Source: an uncultured Schlesneria sp.
GTDB taxonomy: Bacteria > Planctomycetota > Planctomycetia > Planctomycetales > Planctomycetaceae
Assembly (NCBI GenBank): GCA_903899985.1
Contig: CAIULL010000267.1
Location: 1-39,994, forward strand
Reading direction: 5' to 3'
DNA: 39,994 nt
Position 1 is the first letter of the stretch. Each line of letters begins with the position of its first letter. Position numbers and translations under genes: made by a program. Under the pieces are notes generated by a model. That model worked only from the letters and a program-made list of their open reading frames with translations. It made no database searches and was not told the origin of the DNA. This document shows, one piece after another, positions 17,033-25,002 of the stretch.

Positions 17033-17470
17033 ATGTCTTACTCGTCAGAAGTCGCCAACCTGATCGCCAGTCAGCTTTCGCGGTTTATGACGCTCAGCCG
17101 ATATCAACTCGCAGGTCAGGCGGCAAATCTTGATTTCTGGCTGAGTGAGGCTCGCCATGCCGTCGAGGTAATTGATCGGTATGGCCAACGATTTGAGCAG
17201 ATGAAATCAACGCAAAATCGTTACGTCAGCGAGCATGAGACCCTGGCCCATGACAGCAGAGACGAATTTTCGAAACCGAAACCCCCCGACCCGCCAATCC
17301 GTGTTTCCGATGTGGAACTGAAGCAGGCGCGGCGTGCCGTGACGGATACCGCGTACCGATTCTTTGTGCTATGCACGAATGAAGGCTTCATCACCGAATC
17401 GCGACTACGCGAGGCGTGTGACAATCTCGGAATTGGTGTTGAGGTCAGCGACCTTAAACGTCGCAACTGA
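17033..17470 (+). CDS. Hypothetical protein
   Basis: 145 residues, soluble, with a good ribosome binding site (GAAGGAG) upstream of the ATG. The N-terminal half is helical (SQLSRFMTLSRYQLAGQAANLDFWLSE is one long helix-like stretch). A proline-rich linker KPKPPDPP follows, then a second helical region with ARRAVTDTAYRFFVLC. The C-terminus (EACDNLGIGVEVSDLKRRN) may contact nucleic acid or be a short wing. I do not recognise the family. The next gene begins 162 bases downstream on the same strand. Confidence 0.75.
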   Translation: MSYSSEVANLIASQLSRFMTLSRYQLAGQAANLDFWLSEARHAVEVIDRYGQRFEQMKSTQNRYVSEHETLAHDSRDEFSKPKPPDPPIRVSDVELKQARRAVTDTAYRFFVLCTNEGFITESRLREACDNLGIGVEVSDLKRRN

Positions 17471-17632
17471 GATTTGTGTAACAGGGTCTTCAGAATCACA
17501 TTGGGATGATCTGAGAAGCTGATGGAGTGATCAATGACATTCCGAAAGAAAAATTGACAATAAATAGAAGCCCGTGGGTATACTCCAAGTTGTTCGTTTC
17601 TTGTCCCCACTCCAAATCACAAAGAACGATTC

Positions 17633-17887
17633 ATGGACAATTTGAATGACATTTTTGAGAGCCTTGAATTTTCGAGAGCTGAACTTTCTGAAGCGGATTT
17701 GGCGTCGCATGTGAGAGACGTTTTATTTTTTGTACTAAAATGTCAGCGAGACCGAATATCTGTTGACTCCGAATGGAAGGAATTCCTCGACAGAAAACTC
17801 GCCCCCTTCCGCAAATCTAAAGATTTTCACAATCCTAAAGCTGATGAAGCGTTCAGACTTTTCTCGGAGGATGAAGTCAATTTCTGA
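17633..17887 (+). CDS. Small hypothetical protein
   Basis: 84 residues, acidic at both ends and basic in the middle, with no membrane segment. The sequence is helix-prone (LSEADLASHVRDVLFFVLKC) with a clustered DRKLAPFRKSKDFHNPKADE segment. The local base composition is more AT-rich than the neighbours, hinting at a recently acquired or fast-evolving gene. The Shine-Dalgarno sequence is weak (AAAGAA). No family is recognised; it could be a small accessory protein of the preceding gene. Confidence 0.5.
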   Translation: MDNLNDIFESLEFSRAELSEADLASHVRDVLFFVLKCQRDRISVDSEWKEFLDRKLAPFRKSKDFHNPKADEAFRLFSEDEVNF

Positions 17888-18018
17888 CATCCGGTGATTC
17901 GCGGGTAGCTCAATATATATGCCAGAAATGGCCAGTGAATTTGATAGCCGTGTCAGGATAATCCGAAAACAGACCATGCAACGGCGAAAGAATCCTTCAT
18001 GATCGAAGGGCATGTCTC

Positions 18019-18359
18019 ATGGGCGACTTCTGCGGATGGCGACCAACCCTGAGCGGTTCTTTGGCGATCGCCAACTGCGTGGCCTGGATTGTGTTTGTTG
18101 TTTCTGTACTACATCTGCCTGTCGACGACAATCGAGTTCCAGTTTTGATTTTTGGACCCAAGTCTTCCGTGGTTTTCCATTCGCCTGGCTCGCAATTCCA
18201 GCGCACACCTACGGTATCCACTGGACGGGATTCTTCATTGGTCTCAAGAGTTTTGTCTGGGGGTTGATGATGGCGCAGGTAGTGAGATCGTTTTACAGGA
18301 TCTTGGACGAGCCCGGACAAGACACCGTTCACGAATGCGATGAAATGCAAATTCCATGA
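18019..18359 (+). pseudogene. Frameshifted small membrane protein
   Basis: Two frames look like one protein broken in the middle. From the ATG at 18019 (GAAGGG upstream) one frame reads MGDFCGWRPTLSGSLAIANC then WIVFVVSVLHLPVD, a membrane helix, but loses protein character after about position 18150. The frame ending at 18359 then becomes membrane-like: FPFAWLAIPAHTYGIHW and GFFIGLKSFVWGLMMAQVV. Its stop overlaps the ATG of the next short frame (ATGA). A one-base change near 18150-18170 would restore a ~113-residue protein with two or three membrane segments. Either a sequencing error or a real inactivating mutation explains it. Confidence 0.45.
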
Positions 18360-18472
18360 CGTCTCACATTCCCATCAAGAAGACAAGTCTGGTTTTGCTG
18401 ACTATGTACTGGGTTGTGCCGTGGGCGTGGGAACGGTCCCCGGCGATGCGCTTGGGCTTGTTCCTTAAATGA
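18356..18472 (+). CDS. Short ORF, 38 residues, possible membrane peptide
   Basis: ATG at 18356 overlaps the preceding stop (ATGA), and the TGA at 18470 overlaps another ATG. The peptide has a hydrophobic centre (TSLVLLTMYWVVPWAW) between basic ends. The double stop-start overlaps suggest translational coupling in a chain of small membrane genes. With only 38 residues and no family, it could also be a fragment of a decayed gene. Confidence 0.35.
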   Translation: MTSHIPIKKTSLVLLTMYWVVPWAWERSPAMRLGLFLK

Positions 18473-18483
18473 CTGGAGGATCG

Positions 18484-18879
18484 ATGTCCGAGTTTCCGGC
18501 TTCCAACCTTGAAAGACGACTCTTTTGGGGAATTACAGGTGCAGTGAGTGCGGTGTTACTGAATTTTGGGCTGCCGTTTTTATTGATTGTGATTGGACGA
18601 GTTGCTCCAAAATTCCCTATTCAGCCGGGACCATATGGTGGCATGGGTGTCGGGATTGTCATCATGATCGGAATCGTTTTTTCCGGATTGTCCGGTTTTG
18701 TTGCTGGCTTCGTGCGAGCGGGAACAAACGCCGCGATGCCAATCCTGATCTGCCTCGTGTTGGCAGACATCTGTCTGACGACCCTTTCGACGCGGCTGTA
18801 TGCCATTTCTGGAGCAATCAAAGTTGCGTTGATTGTTGCTTTCATCACACATGACATACACCGCCGCCAACCATCATAA
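18484..18879 (+). CDS. Small polytopic membrane protein
   Basis: 131 residues from the ATG at 18484, which has TGGAGG just upstream; an earlier in-frame ATG at 18469 overlaps that site. Three or four hydrophobic segments are visible: VSAVLLNFGLPFLLIVIG, MGVGIVIMIGIVFSGLSGFVAGF, MPILICLVLADICL and ISGAIKVALIVAFI, with a basic C-terminus (HDIHRRQPS). It is the last of a chain of short membrane frames. No known family is recognised. Confidence 0.7.
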   Translation: MSEFPASNLERRLFWGITGAVSAVLLNFGLPFLLIVIGRVAPKFPIQPGPYGGMGVGIVIMIGIVFSGLSGFVAGFVRAGTNAAMPILICLVLADICLTTLSTRLYAISGAIKVALIVAFITHDIHRRQPS

Positions 18880-18900
18880 ACATGATTTGACAGATGCCGA

Positions 18901-18994
18901 GTGACACTGGCGTGGTCCTCGCTCGCCAGTTCTCTTGTGCTTTTTGACGATCAAAAAGAAGCCACTGGCAGCTCAAAGCAGCCGCCAGTGGCAC
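18901..18994. repeat. Family A-like twin-hairpin element (variant)
   Basis: 94 bp bounded by GTGACACTGG and CCAGTGGCAC. The left half pairs ACTGGCG with CGCCAGT, and the right half pairs ACTGGC with GCCAGT. It has the same architecture and length as the GTGCCACTGC copies but CTGG/CCAG replaces CTGC/GCAG, so it is a sub-family. It lies 21 bases after the stop of the membrane protein gene. Confidence 0.7.
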
Positions 18995-19107
18995 CCATTA
19001 TGGTGCCTTTCTGGTGCAAAAGCAGGTGGTTCCCAACAATACAAACATTATGTCATCAGCTTGTTTCAACAGGCCAGCCTCCCCCTCCCGAAGAATTCCG
19101 ACTCGAT

Positions 19108-19136
19108 TTGACTCCAATCGGACGAACGTTTATCAT
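19108..19136 (+). promoter_or_regulatory. Promoter of the cimA leader transcript
   Basis: TTGACT (19108-19113) and TATCAT (19131-19136) are separated by exactly 17 bases, a good vegetative sigma factor promoter. Transcription would start near 19143, about 45 bases upstream of the leader ORF start codon. Confidence 0.7.
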
Positions 19137-19186
19137 CTCGGGCGTAACTCCCACTTGAGTAAAAACGTTTCTGCAAGGTTTTCTCG

Positions 19187-19279
19187 ATGTCGTTTTCGTC
19201 GTCAGGTCGAAGTCTGCATGATTCAACAGCGATGATCGCTGCTCGAATTATTGTCATTTCGATTATTGGAGACGTGTAA
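19187..19279 (+). CDS. Isoleucine-rich leader peptide of cimA
   Basis: A 30-codon ORF starts at the ATG at 19187 with AAGG eight bases upstream. Its second half reads MIAARIIVISIIGDV and stop, with six isoleucines (one ATC, five ATT) and two valines in the last 14 residues. The first half is Ser-rich and unremarkable. It resembles in design and length the ilvL-type leaders of enteric bacteria, whose translation measures charged branched-chain tRNA. It lies between a promoter (19108) and an intrinsic terminator (19315-19344), with cimA next, an isoleucine-pathway gene. The peptide is probably made only as a sensor: ribosome stalling at the Ile codons when charged tRNA-Ile is scarce. A shorter version starting at the internal ATG at 19232 is possible. 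It is too short for ordinary gene callers. Confidence 0.78.
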   Translation: MSFSSSGRSLHDSTAMIAARIIVISIIGDV

Positions 19280-19280
19280 G

Positions 19281-19327
19281 CGGCCTCGGGGTGTTATTGA
19301 ACGAATACAACACAAGCCCTCAGGTTG
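19281..19327 (+). promoter_or_regulatory. Proposed antiterminator of the cimA attenuator
   Basis: Bases 19281-19292 (CGGCCTCGGGGT) can pair with 19316-19327, which includes most of the terminator's left arm. Eleven of 12 positions pair, four as G-U, with one C-C mismatch. The left strand starts two bases after the leader stop codon. A ribosome finishing the leader would cover it and allow the terminator to form, while one stalled at the Ile codons would leave it free. The pairing was found by eye and no energy was computed. Confidence 0.5.
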
Positions 19328-19344
19328 CACCTGAGGGCTTTTTT
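19315..19344 (+). terminator. Intrinsic terminator (attenuator) upstream of cimA
   Basis: AGCCCTCAGGT (19315-19325) and its perfect reverse complement ACCTGAGGGCT (19329-19339) form an 11-bp stem with a TGC loop, followed by a run of six T. It ends 31 bases before the cimA ATG, so by default it would stop transcription from the upstream promoter. Its position after a short Ile-rich ORF marks it as an attenuator rather than the end of another gene. Confidence 0.9.
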
Positions 19345-19375
19345 CTTAATGCGAATCGATACCGAAAGCAGACTC

Positions 19376-20953
19376 ATGCCGAGAATCCAGATCTATGATA
19401 CGACACTGCGAGATGGCAGTCAGGGCGAAGGAGTCAACTTCTCGCTGCAGGATAAGCTGCTGATCACCCAGAAGCTGGACGATGTCGGCATCGATTTCAT
19501 CGAAGGTGGGTACCCACTTTCGAATCCGAAAGATGCAGAATATTTCGTTCGGGCACGTGAGCTGACGCTGAAGCACGCGAAGATTGTGGCGTTCGGGATG
19601 ACGCGGCGACGAGGCTGCGCCGCAGAAGACGATATCGGCATGTGTGCTTTGCGAGATGCCCATTCGCCGGTCGTGACGATCGTTGGCAAGACCTGGGACT
19701 TGCATGTCTTCGAAGTCTTGAACGTCGATGAAGCGGAAAACCTGGCGATGATCCGCGATTCCGTGGCATTTCTGAAGGCGGAAGGCCGCGAAGTCTTTTA
19801 TGACGCCGAACATTTCTTCGACGGATTTCGGGCGAATCCCGAGTTTGCACTTAAGACGGTCGTGGCGGCTCAAGATGCCGGGGCCAGTACGATCGTCCTG
19901 TGTGACACGAACGGTGGGCGCCTGCCGGAAGACATCGCCAAGGCGGTCGAAGCGGTTCGTAAAGAACTCAAGATTCCCGTTGGGATCCACTGTCATAACG
20001 ATTGTGAACTGGCCGTGGCGAACTCACTCACCGCCGTCGATCATGGGGCGATCCAGGTGCAGGGGACAATCAACGGAATCGGTGAACGTTGCGGGAACGT
20101 CGACCTGATCAGCGTTGTGGGGAATCTGGCTTTGAAGAAGGGCTACGACGTCCTGCTGCCAGGTGGCATGGTGCACCTGACGGAACTGTCTCGTTACGTC
20201 TACGAGATCGCCAACATGAACTTTCGGTCGGGTCAGGCGTTTGTCGGGACGAGTGCCTTCGCTCACAAAGGAGGAATGCACGTGCACGCCGTCAACCGTC
20301 TGGCATCCAGCTATGAACACATTCCACCGGAAACCGTTGGTAATCAACGACGGGTGCTGGTGAGCGAACTTTCCGGTCGATCCAACATCATCGCCAAGAC
20401 AACAAAATATCAGATCGAAAATGACAAAGTTCTGATGGGACGTATTCTGGAACGAGTGGTCGATCTGGAGAACGAAGGCTATCAGTTCGAGGCAGCGGAA
20501 GCGTCGTTTGATCTGCTCGTCCGCAAAGAGGCGGGGGTCTACGAGCCGAAGTTCCAGCGGCTGCATTACCGCGTGAATGTGGAAACGACGGCAGGACAGG
20601 GGACTATCACCGAAGCGACTGTCAAACTGCGAGTTAACTCGCACACAGAACACGTCGTGGCGGAAGGGGATGGTCCGGTGAATGCTCTCGATAATGCGTT
20701 GCGAAAAGCGCTGTCAGTGGTCTATCCGAACCTCGCCGAAATGCAACTTGTTGATTACAAAGTGAGAGTCATCAATTCAGCGGAAGGAACGGCAGCCCGC
20801 GTTCGCGTCGTGATCGAAAGTCGCGACCATACCGACGTCTGGAGTACTGTCGGTGTCAGTGAGAACGTGATCGAAGCAAGCTGGCTGGCTCTGGTCGATA
20901 GTGTGGAATACAAACTGTATAAAGATAGTGAGGTCAAGGCGGGCGTCGTTTGA
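19376..20953 (+). CDS. cimA: (R)-citramalate synthase
   Basis: Condenses pyruvate and acetyl-CoA to (R)-citramalate, the entry to threonine-independent isoleucine synthesis. The 525-residue product has the length and layout of long CimA proteins. The N-terminal HMGL-like TIM barrel has IYDTTLRDGSQGEGVNFS (6-23), catalytic and metal-binding residues, VLCDTNGG and the metal-binding GIHCHNDCELAVANS. A C-terminal LeuA-type allosteric domain (about 390-515) is normally the site of feedback inhibition by isoleucine. The ATG at 19376 gives the usual MPRIQIYDTT start; an ATG at 19349 is in frame, and further extension would run into the terminator. The alternative names 2-isopropylmalate or homocitrate synthase are less likely, given QGEGVNFS and the Ile-rich leader. 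Confidence 0.93.
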   Translation: MPRIQIYDTTLRDGSQGEGVNFSLQDKLLITQKLDDVGIDFIEGGYPLSNPKDAEYFVRARELTLKHAKIVAFGMTRRRGCAAEDDIGMCALRDAHSPVVTIVGKTWDLHVFEVLNVDEAENLAMIRDSVAFLKAEGREVFYDAEHFFDGFRANPEFALKTVVAAQDAGASTIVLCDTNGGRLPEDIAKAVEAVRKELKIPVGIHCHNDCELAVANSLTAVDHGAIQVQGTINGIGERCGNVDLISVVGNLALKKGYDVLLPGGMVHLTELSRYVYEIANMNFRSGQAFVGTSAFAHKGGMHVHAVNRLASSYEHIPPETVGNQRRVLVSELSGRSNIIAKTTKYQIENDKVLMGRILERVVDLENEGYQFEAAEASFDLLVRKEAGVYEPKFQRLHYRVNVETTAGQGTITEATVKLRVNSHTEHVVAEGDGPVNALDNALRKALSVVYPNLAEMQLVDYKVRVINSAEGTAARVRVVIESRDHTDVWSTVGVSENVIEASWLALVDSVEYKLYKDSEVKAGVV

Positions 20954-21042
20954 CGAACGTCAATATTGTTCGCCTTGTTGACAAATTCAAGATTCCGTTG
21001 GGCATCACCATGAAGGATTTATCAAAAGGGTATGGACGTGAC

Positions 21043-21140
21043 GTGCCACTGCATCGGAGTCTTCTCCGACGCAGTGTCTTCGCCACGTAAACTCGCGGTT
21101 GAAAGACACTGCTTGATCGAAGACGCTCAAGCAGTGGCAC
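21043..21140. repeat. Family A twin-hairpin element (copy 3)
   Basis: 98 bp bounded by GTGCCACTGC and GCAGTGGCAC. Left hairpin: CACTGCATCGGAG pairs with CTCCGACGCAGTG around TCTT. Right hairpin: CACTGCTTGATCG pairs with CGCTCAAGCAGTG. It is close in sequence to 1764-1860 and lies between cimA and the Uma2 gene. Any transcript running from cimA to valS must cross it. Confidence 0.85.
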
Positions 21141-21234
21141 AAGATTTTGTTCGAACCCCTTTTTTCATGATGAAAAACCCTTCATGGCGTTTCCACAAGT
21201 TTCTAAAAACCCTGTCCAGATTGGAGGATGACTT

Positions 21235-21864
21235 ATGAGCGTTGGTCTTCTTGATGATCTGCGTGACGGGGTCAATTTGAATCTGGCACCGCTGACCGTC
21301 GACCAATACCACCAGATGATTCGCGATGGAATTCTGCACGACGCCGAACCAATCGAATTGATCCAGGGAACGCTGCTCTATAAAGACCGCAGGGATCAGG
21401 CGGGAGGGATCAAGGCGCACGGATCGAGTCATCTGCGTTCGCTCAATAAATTGATGGCCGTTTTGTCACAGTGGGTCGCATCAAAGACTGCGTTTCTTCA
21501 AGTTCAGGGGCCGATTCTCATTAGTGACAACAGCGAGCCTGAACCAGACTGTTGTCTCGTTCGCGGAACACCCGATGATTTTGCCGACGCCGTTCCCCAT
21601 GGCACCGATGTGATGGCCGTGTTCGAGGTCGCCTACAGTTCGCTTTTGTCCGACCGGCGGACCAAGCAGCGACTTTACGCCAGCCAGGCCATACCGGTTT
21701 ATGTAATCGTGAATCTTCAGGACGAATTGATCGAAGTTCTTTCGGAACCTTTGGCCGATGAGCAGCGTTATCAGGCTCAGTCGGTCTATCGAACTTCTGA
21801 GACCGTCACTTTTGACGTTGATCAATTCGGACCACTTTCGTTTCTTGTCGATAGCGTGATTTGA
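21235..21864 (+). CDS. Uma2-family (DUF820) nuclease-like protein
   Basis: 209 residues with the Uma2 restriction-endonuclease-like core: an N-terminal LTVDQYHQMIRDGIL and EPIELIQGTLLYKDR with the conserved acidic residue, then SEPEPDCCLVRG, and the VFEVAYSSLLSDRRTKQRLY and PVYVIVNL segment typical of the family. Such proteins are abundant in cyanobacteria and planctomycetes; nuclease activity is assumed from fold and mostly untested. It is preceded by GGAGGATGACTT, so the ATG at 21235 is well supported. Its stop is eight bases before the valS start, so the two are probably co-transcribed, without an obvious functional link. Confidence 0.88.
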   Translation: MSVGLLDDLRDGVNLNLAPLTVDQYHQMIRDGILHDAEPIELIQGTLLYKDRRDQAGGIKAHGSSHLRSLNKLMAVLSQWVASKTAFLQVQGPILISDNSEPEPDCCLVRGTPDDFADAVPHGTDVMAVFEVAYSSLLSDRRTKQRLYASQAIPVYVIVNLQDELIEVLSEPLADEQRYQAQSVYRTSETVTFDVDQFGPLSFLVDSVI

Positions 21865-21872
21865 AAAGACAT

Positions 21873-24800
21873 ATGACGACCGAAATCCCCAAGCAGTACG
21901 AACCCGCCCAGGCTGAAGCTCGTTGGTCCCCTTTCTGGGAAGAACGGGGTGATTTCAACGCTAATCCGCCAAAGCCGGGTGATCCTCATCCTAAGCCGCC
22001 GCATGTGATCATGATCCCGTTGCCGAACGTGACGGGTGCGCTGCACATGGGGCATGCGCTCAATGGAACGTTGCAAGACCTGCTGACTCGCTGGCGCCGG
22101 ATGCAGGGTTATGAAGCCCTATGGATGCCGGGGACCGATCACGCGGGGATCGCGACTCAATCAGTCGTTGAAAAACGGATGCTTGAAGAAGAGGGTCTGA
22201 CGCGGCACGACATTGGCCGTGAGGCGCTCGTCAAAAGGATCTGGACCTGGAAGGATGCGTACGAAAAACGGATTCTCAGCCAGTTGAAAAGTCTGGGTGC
22301 AAGCTGTGACTGGCGACGGGTCCGGTTCACTCTGGACGAAGTTTGCTCGCGCGCTGTGCGACAGACGTTCTTCAAGATGTTCAAAGACGGGCTGATCTAT
22401 CGCGGCAAGCGGCTGGTGAACTGGGATACGTTCCTGCAAACTGCCGTGGCCGACGATGAAGTCTACGACGAAGAGATCGACGGTCACTTCTGGACGATGA
22501 ACTATCCGGTCATCGACGACGCGGGCCAACCGACGGGTGACCGCATTTCGTTCAGCACAACTCGGCCTGAGACGATGCTGGGTGATACCGCAGTCTGCGT
22601 CCATCCGACCGACGAGAGATACACTCATCTGATCGGCAAACGAGTTCGTATCCCCGTCAACGGGCGGCTGATTCCGATTGTGGCGGATGCACTATTGGCT
22701 GACAAAACACTGGGAACGGGCTGCGTGAAGGTGACTCCCGCTCACGATCCGAACGACTACGCCTGCTGGACTCGTAATAAAGAAGCGATGGGCGAGCCGA
22801 TCAACATTCTCAATCCCGACGGGACACTGAACGAGAACGGCGGGACATGGCAGGGTCTGGATCGACTGGTCGCACGCGATGCCGTGGTGGCCGAGATGGA
22901 AAAGCTTGGACACTTCGAGAAAGTGGAAGATCGCAAGATCCCACTCAAGCACAGTGATCGTTCAAAGACGCCTGTCGAGCCGTACCTGTCCGAGCAGTGG
23001 TTCGTGAAAATGGACACGCTGGCCCAGGCCGCGATCGATGCCGTCAATGACAACCGAGTGACGTTCTATCCCGAGCGATATCGCTCGTCATATCTCGACT
23101 GGCTGGGCGAGAAACGGGACTGGTGCATCAGCCGACAACTCTGGTGGGGACACCGGATTCCGGTCTGGTCGACCGCGTACGAAAGTGAAAGCGAAGCTCA
23201 AAAGGCAAAAGCGCAGTTTGAAGCGAATTCAAAATTCAATCCCGATTTGATTGAGTTCACGATTCACTCGGCGTCAGGTCCATCGGCTGCGACAGGTGGT
23301 GCATTGTTGCAGGCTTGCCTGGCGACTGACGATGCAGATTGGACTGCGGAAATTGAATCGCATGGATTCAAGCGGGACGAAGATGTCCTGGATACCTGGT
23401 TCAGTTCCGCCCTCTGGCCACACGCAACGCTCGGCTGGCCTGACCTCAAACACAATCCTCCGCTCGATGGCCATGCAGACCCTTCGGCGACCGGCAAGAA
23501 CGAAGTCCTGCCGTACTTTTATCCCGGCAGCGTGCTGGTGACCTCACGTGACATCATCACGTTGTGGGTTGCGCGAATGGTGCTGACGGGTCTCTACAAC
23601 ATGGGAGACGTTCCGTTCAAACATGTCTGTATTCATCCCAAGATTCAGGATGGATTCGGGCAGACGATGTCGAAGTCGAAGGGGAACGGCGTTGATCCGA
23701 TTGAGTTGATCGAGAAATATGGCTGTGACGGAATGCGGTTTACGATCGCGTCCTTCGCGGGTGAGACGCAGGACGTGCGGTTGCCGGTCGGCTACGAGTG
23801 CCCGCATTGTCAGGCAGTGATTCCTCAGGAACCACATCATCTCAAATTCAAGCCGGGCAAGCCGAAGATCAAATGCCCCAAGTGCAAGAAGGAATCACAG
23901 TACGCCACGCCGAACTACATTCCTGACGAAGGTGAACCGGTCGCGAGAATCGTGATCGAGCGCTTCGAGTTCGGTCGCAACTTCTGCAATAAACTGTGGA
24001 ACGCCGCCCGTTTCGCGATGATGAACCTGGAAGGCTATACGCCAGGCGCCGTTGATCCCGCATCGCTGGCGATTGAAGATCGCTGGGTTTTGTCACGACT
24101 GGCCACAGTTACGGATGAAGTGACGTCGCTGCTGGGCGTCTACAAGTTTGACGCAGCGACTCGTTCGTTACGTGACTTCGTCTGGAACGAGTTCTGTGAC
24201 TGGTATCTGGAAATGATCAAGCCTCGCCTGCGCGACGAAGCACTCAAGCCCACGGCTCAGCGAGTCCTTGTGGCCGTACTCGATACAACCTTGCGGCTGC
24301 TGCATCCGTTTACGCCATTCATTACAGAAGAGCTTTGGCAGCGATTGGCTGAGATCGCCCCTGAGCGAGGTCTGCCTGCCCCGACGAAATCGGCAGACGC
24401 GATCATCGTTGCCCCGTGGCCAACAGGTCTTGAGGGTTATCGAGACGCTTCACTGGAAGCCCGTTTCCAGCGACTACAAGACTTGATCGTGGCCGTCCGA
24501 AACGTGCGAGGGACATACAACATCAGTCCCGCCGTTGCCGTTTCGATCTCCGTACGTTGTTCGCCTGAGATTGCCGCTGACCTCAATCAAGTCAAGCCGC
24601 AATTCGAGATGCTGGCGAAGGCGACGTTGACCGACGCCGGACCAGGGGTAACTCGACCCAATGCCAGCGCCAGCTTTGCCCTTGGTGATGCCGATGGTTA
24701 CCTGCCACTGGAAGGCTTGGTCGATCTCCAGGCAGAAGTGACGCGTCTCAAGAAGGAAGCGGACAAGCTACGCGGATTCATCGCTGGGCACGAAAAGAAG

Positions 24801-24929
24801 CTCTCAAATCAAAGCTTCATCGATCGGGCTCCGCCAGAGGTCGTCGTCGAAGTTCGTGAGACCTTGGCGGGGCTTCAGAATCAACTTAACAGCATCGAAG
24901 ACGCAGCAAGGCAATTGTCGGGAGCATAA
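21873..24929 (+). CDS. valS: Valyl-tRNA synthetase
   Basis: Charges tRNA-Val in the cytosol. 1018 residues, longer than the E. coli enzyme (951). The class I signatures are present: PLPNVTGALHMGHALNGT with HMGH near 57-60, and TMSKSKGN near 600. The WWGHRIPVW and DVLDTWFSSALWP blocks and the C-terminal coiled coil (VTRLKKEADKLRGFIAGHEK onwards) are typical of ValRS. After the MSKSKGN region there is a two-CXXC insert, ECPHCQ (~642) and KCPKCKK (~668), which looks like a zinc ribbon and accounts for part of the extra length. I start at the ATG at 21873 (MTTEIPKQYEP). It lies downstream of cimA and Uma2 on the same strand. Confidence 0.97.
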   Translation: MTTEIPKQYEPAQAEARWSPFWEERGDFNANPPKPGDPHPKPPHVIMIPLPNVTGALHMGHALNGTLQDLLTRWRRMQGYEALWMPGTDHAGIATQSVVEKRMLEEEGLTRHDIGREALVKRIWTWKDAYEKRILSQLKSLGASCDWRRVRFTLDEVCSRAVRQTFFKMFKDGLIYRGKRLVNWDTFLQTAVADDEVYDEEIDGHFWTMNYPVIDDAGQPTGDRISFSTTRPETMLGDTAVCVHPTDERYTHLIGKRVRIPVNGRLIPIVADALLADKTLGTGCVKVTPAHDPNDYACWTRNKEAMGEPINILNPDGTLNENGGTWQGLDRLVARDAVVAEMEKLGHFEKVEDRKIPLKHSDRSKTPVEPYLSEQWFVKMDTLAQAAIDAVNDNRVTFYPERYRSSYLDWLGEKRDWCISRQLWWGHRIPVWSTAYESESEAQKAKAQFEANSKFNPDLIEFTIHSASGPSAATGGALLQACLATDDADWTAEIESHGFKRDEDVLDTWFSSALWPHATLGWPDLKHNPPLDGHADPSATGKNEVLPYFYPGSVLVTSRDIITLWVARMVLTGLYNMGDVPFKHVCIHPKIQDGFGQTMSKSKGNGVDPIELIEKYGCDGMRFTIASFAGETQDVRLPVGYECPHCQAVIPQEPHHLKFKPGKPKIKCPKCKKESQYATPNYIPDEGEPVARIVIERFEFGRNFCNKLWNAARFAMMNLEGYTPGAVDPASLAIEDRWVLSRLATVTDEVTSLLGVYKFDAATRSLRDFVWNEFCDWYLEMIKPRLRDEALKPTAQRVLVAVLDTTLRLLHPFTPFITEELWQRLAEIAPERGLPAPTKSADAIIVAPWPTGLEGYRDASLEARFQRLQDLIVAVRNVRGTYNISPAVAVSISVRCSPEIAADLNQVKPQFEMLAKATLTDAGPGVTRPNASASFALGDADGYLPLEGLVDLQAEVTRLKKEADKLRGFIAGHEKKLSNQSFIDRAPPEVVVEVRETLAGLQNQLNSIEDAARQLSGA

Positions 24930-24935
24930 GCGATG

Positions 24936-24976
24936 AACCCCCCCCCCCTGCGGGGGTGGTTAACGGGCCTTTGCAC
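24936..24976. repeat. Family C short element, reverse orientation
   Basis: A run of 11 C, then CTGCGGGGGTGGTTAACGGGC and CTTTGCAC, is the reverse complement of the short family C form at 39743-39784 (GGGCAAAGGCCCGTTAACCAC). It directly follows valS. The C-run can pair with the following G-run, so it may act as the end structure of the valS transcript, but there is no T-tract. Confidence 0.6.
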
Positions 24977-25002
24977 CAGCCTATTGCCACTTGCCCGTTT
25001 AT

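Noticed and set aside
19143-19345. T-box riboswitch instead of a leader peptide
   Set aside because: No T-box sequence (AGGGTGGNACCGCG-like) or specifier-loop layout is visible, whereas a translated Ile-rich ORF is.
19325-19375. Upstream extension of cimA into a TTG codon
   Set aside because: It would begin inside the terminator stem; the family start MPRIQIYDTTLRDG is at 19376.
24938-24948. Run of 11 C as a phase-variation tract
   Set aside because: It lies after the valS stop codon inside a family C repeat, not in a gene or promoter; it may also be sequencing-sensitive.
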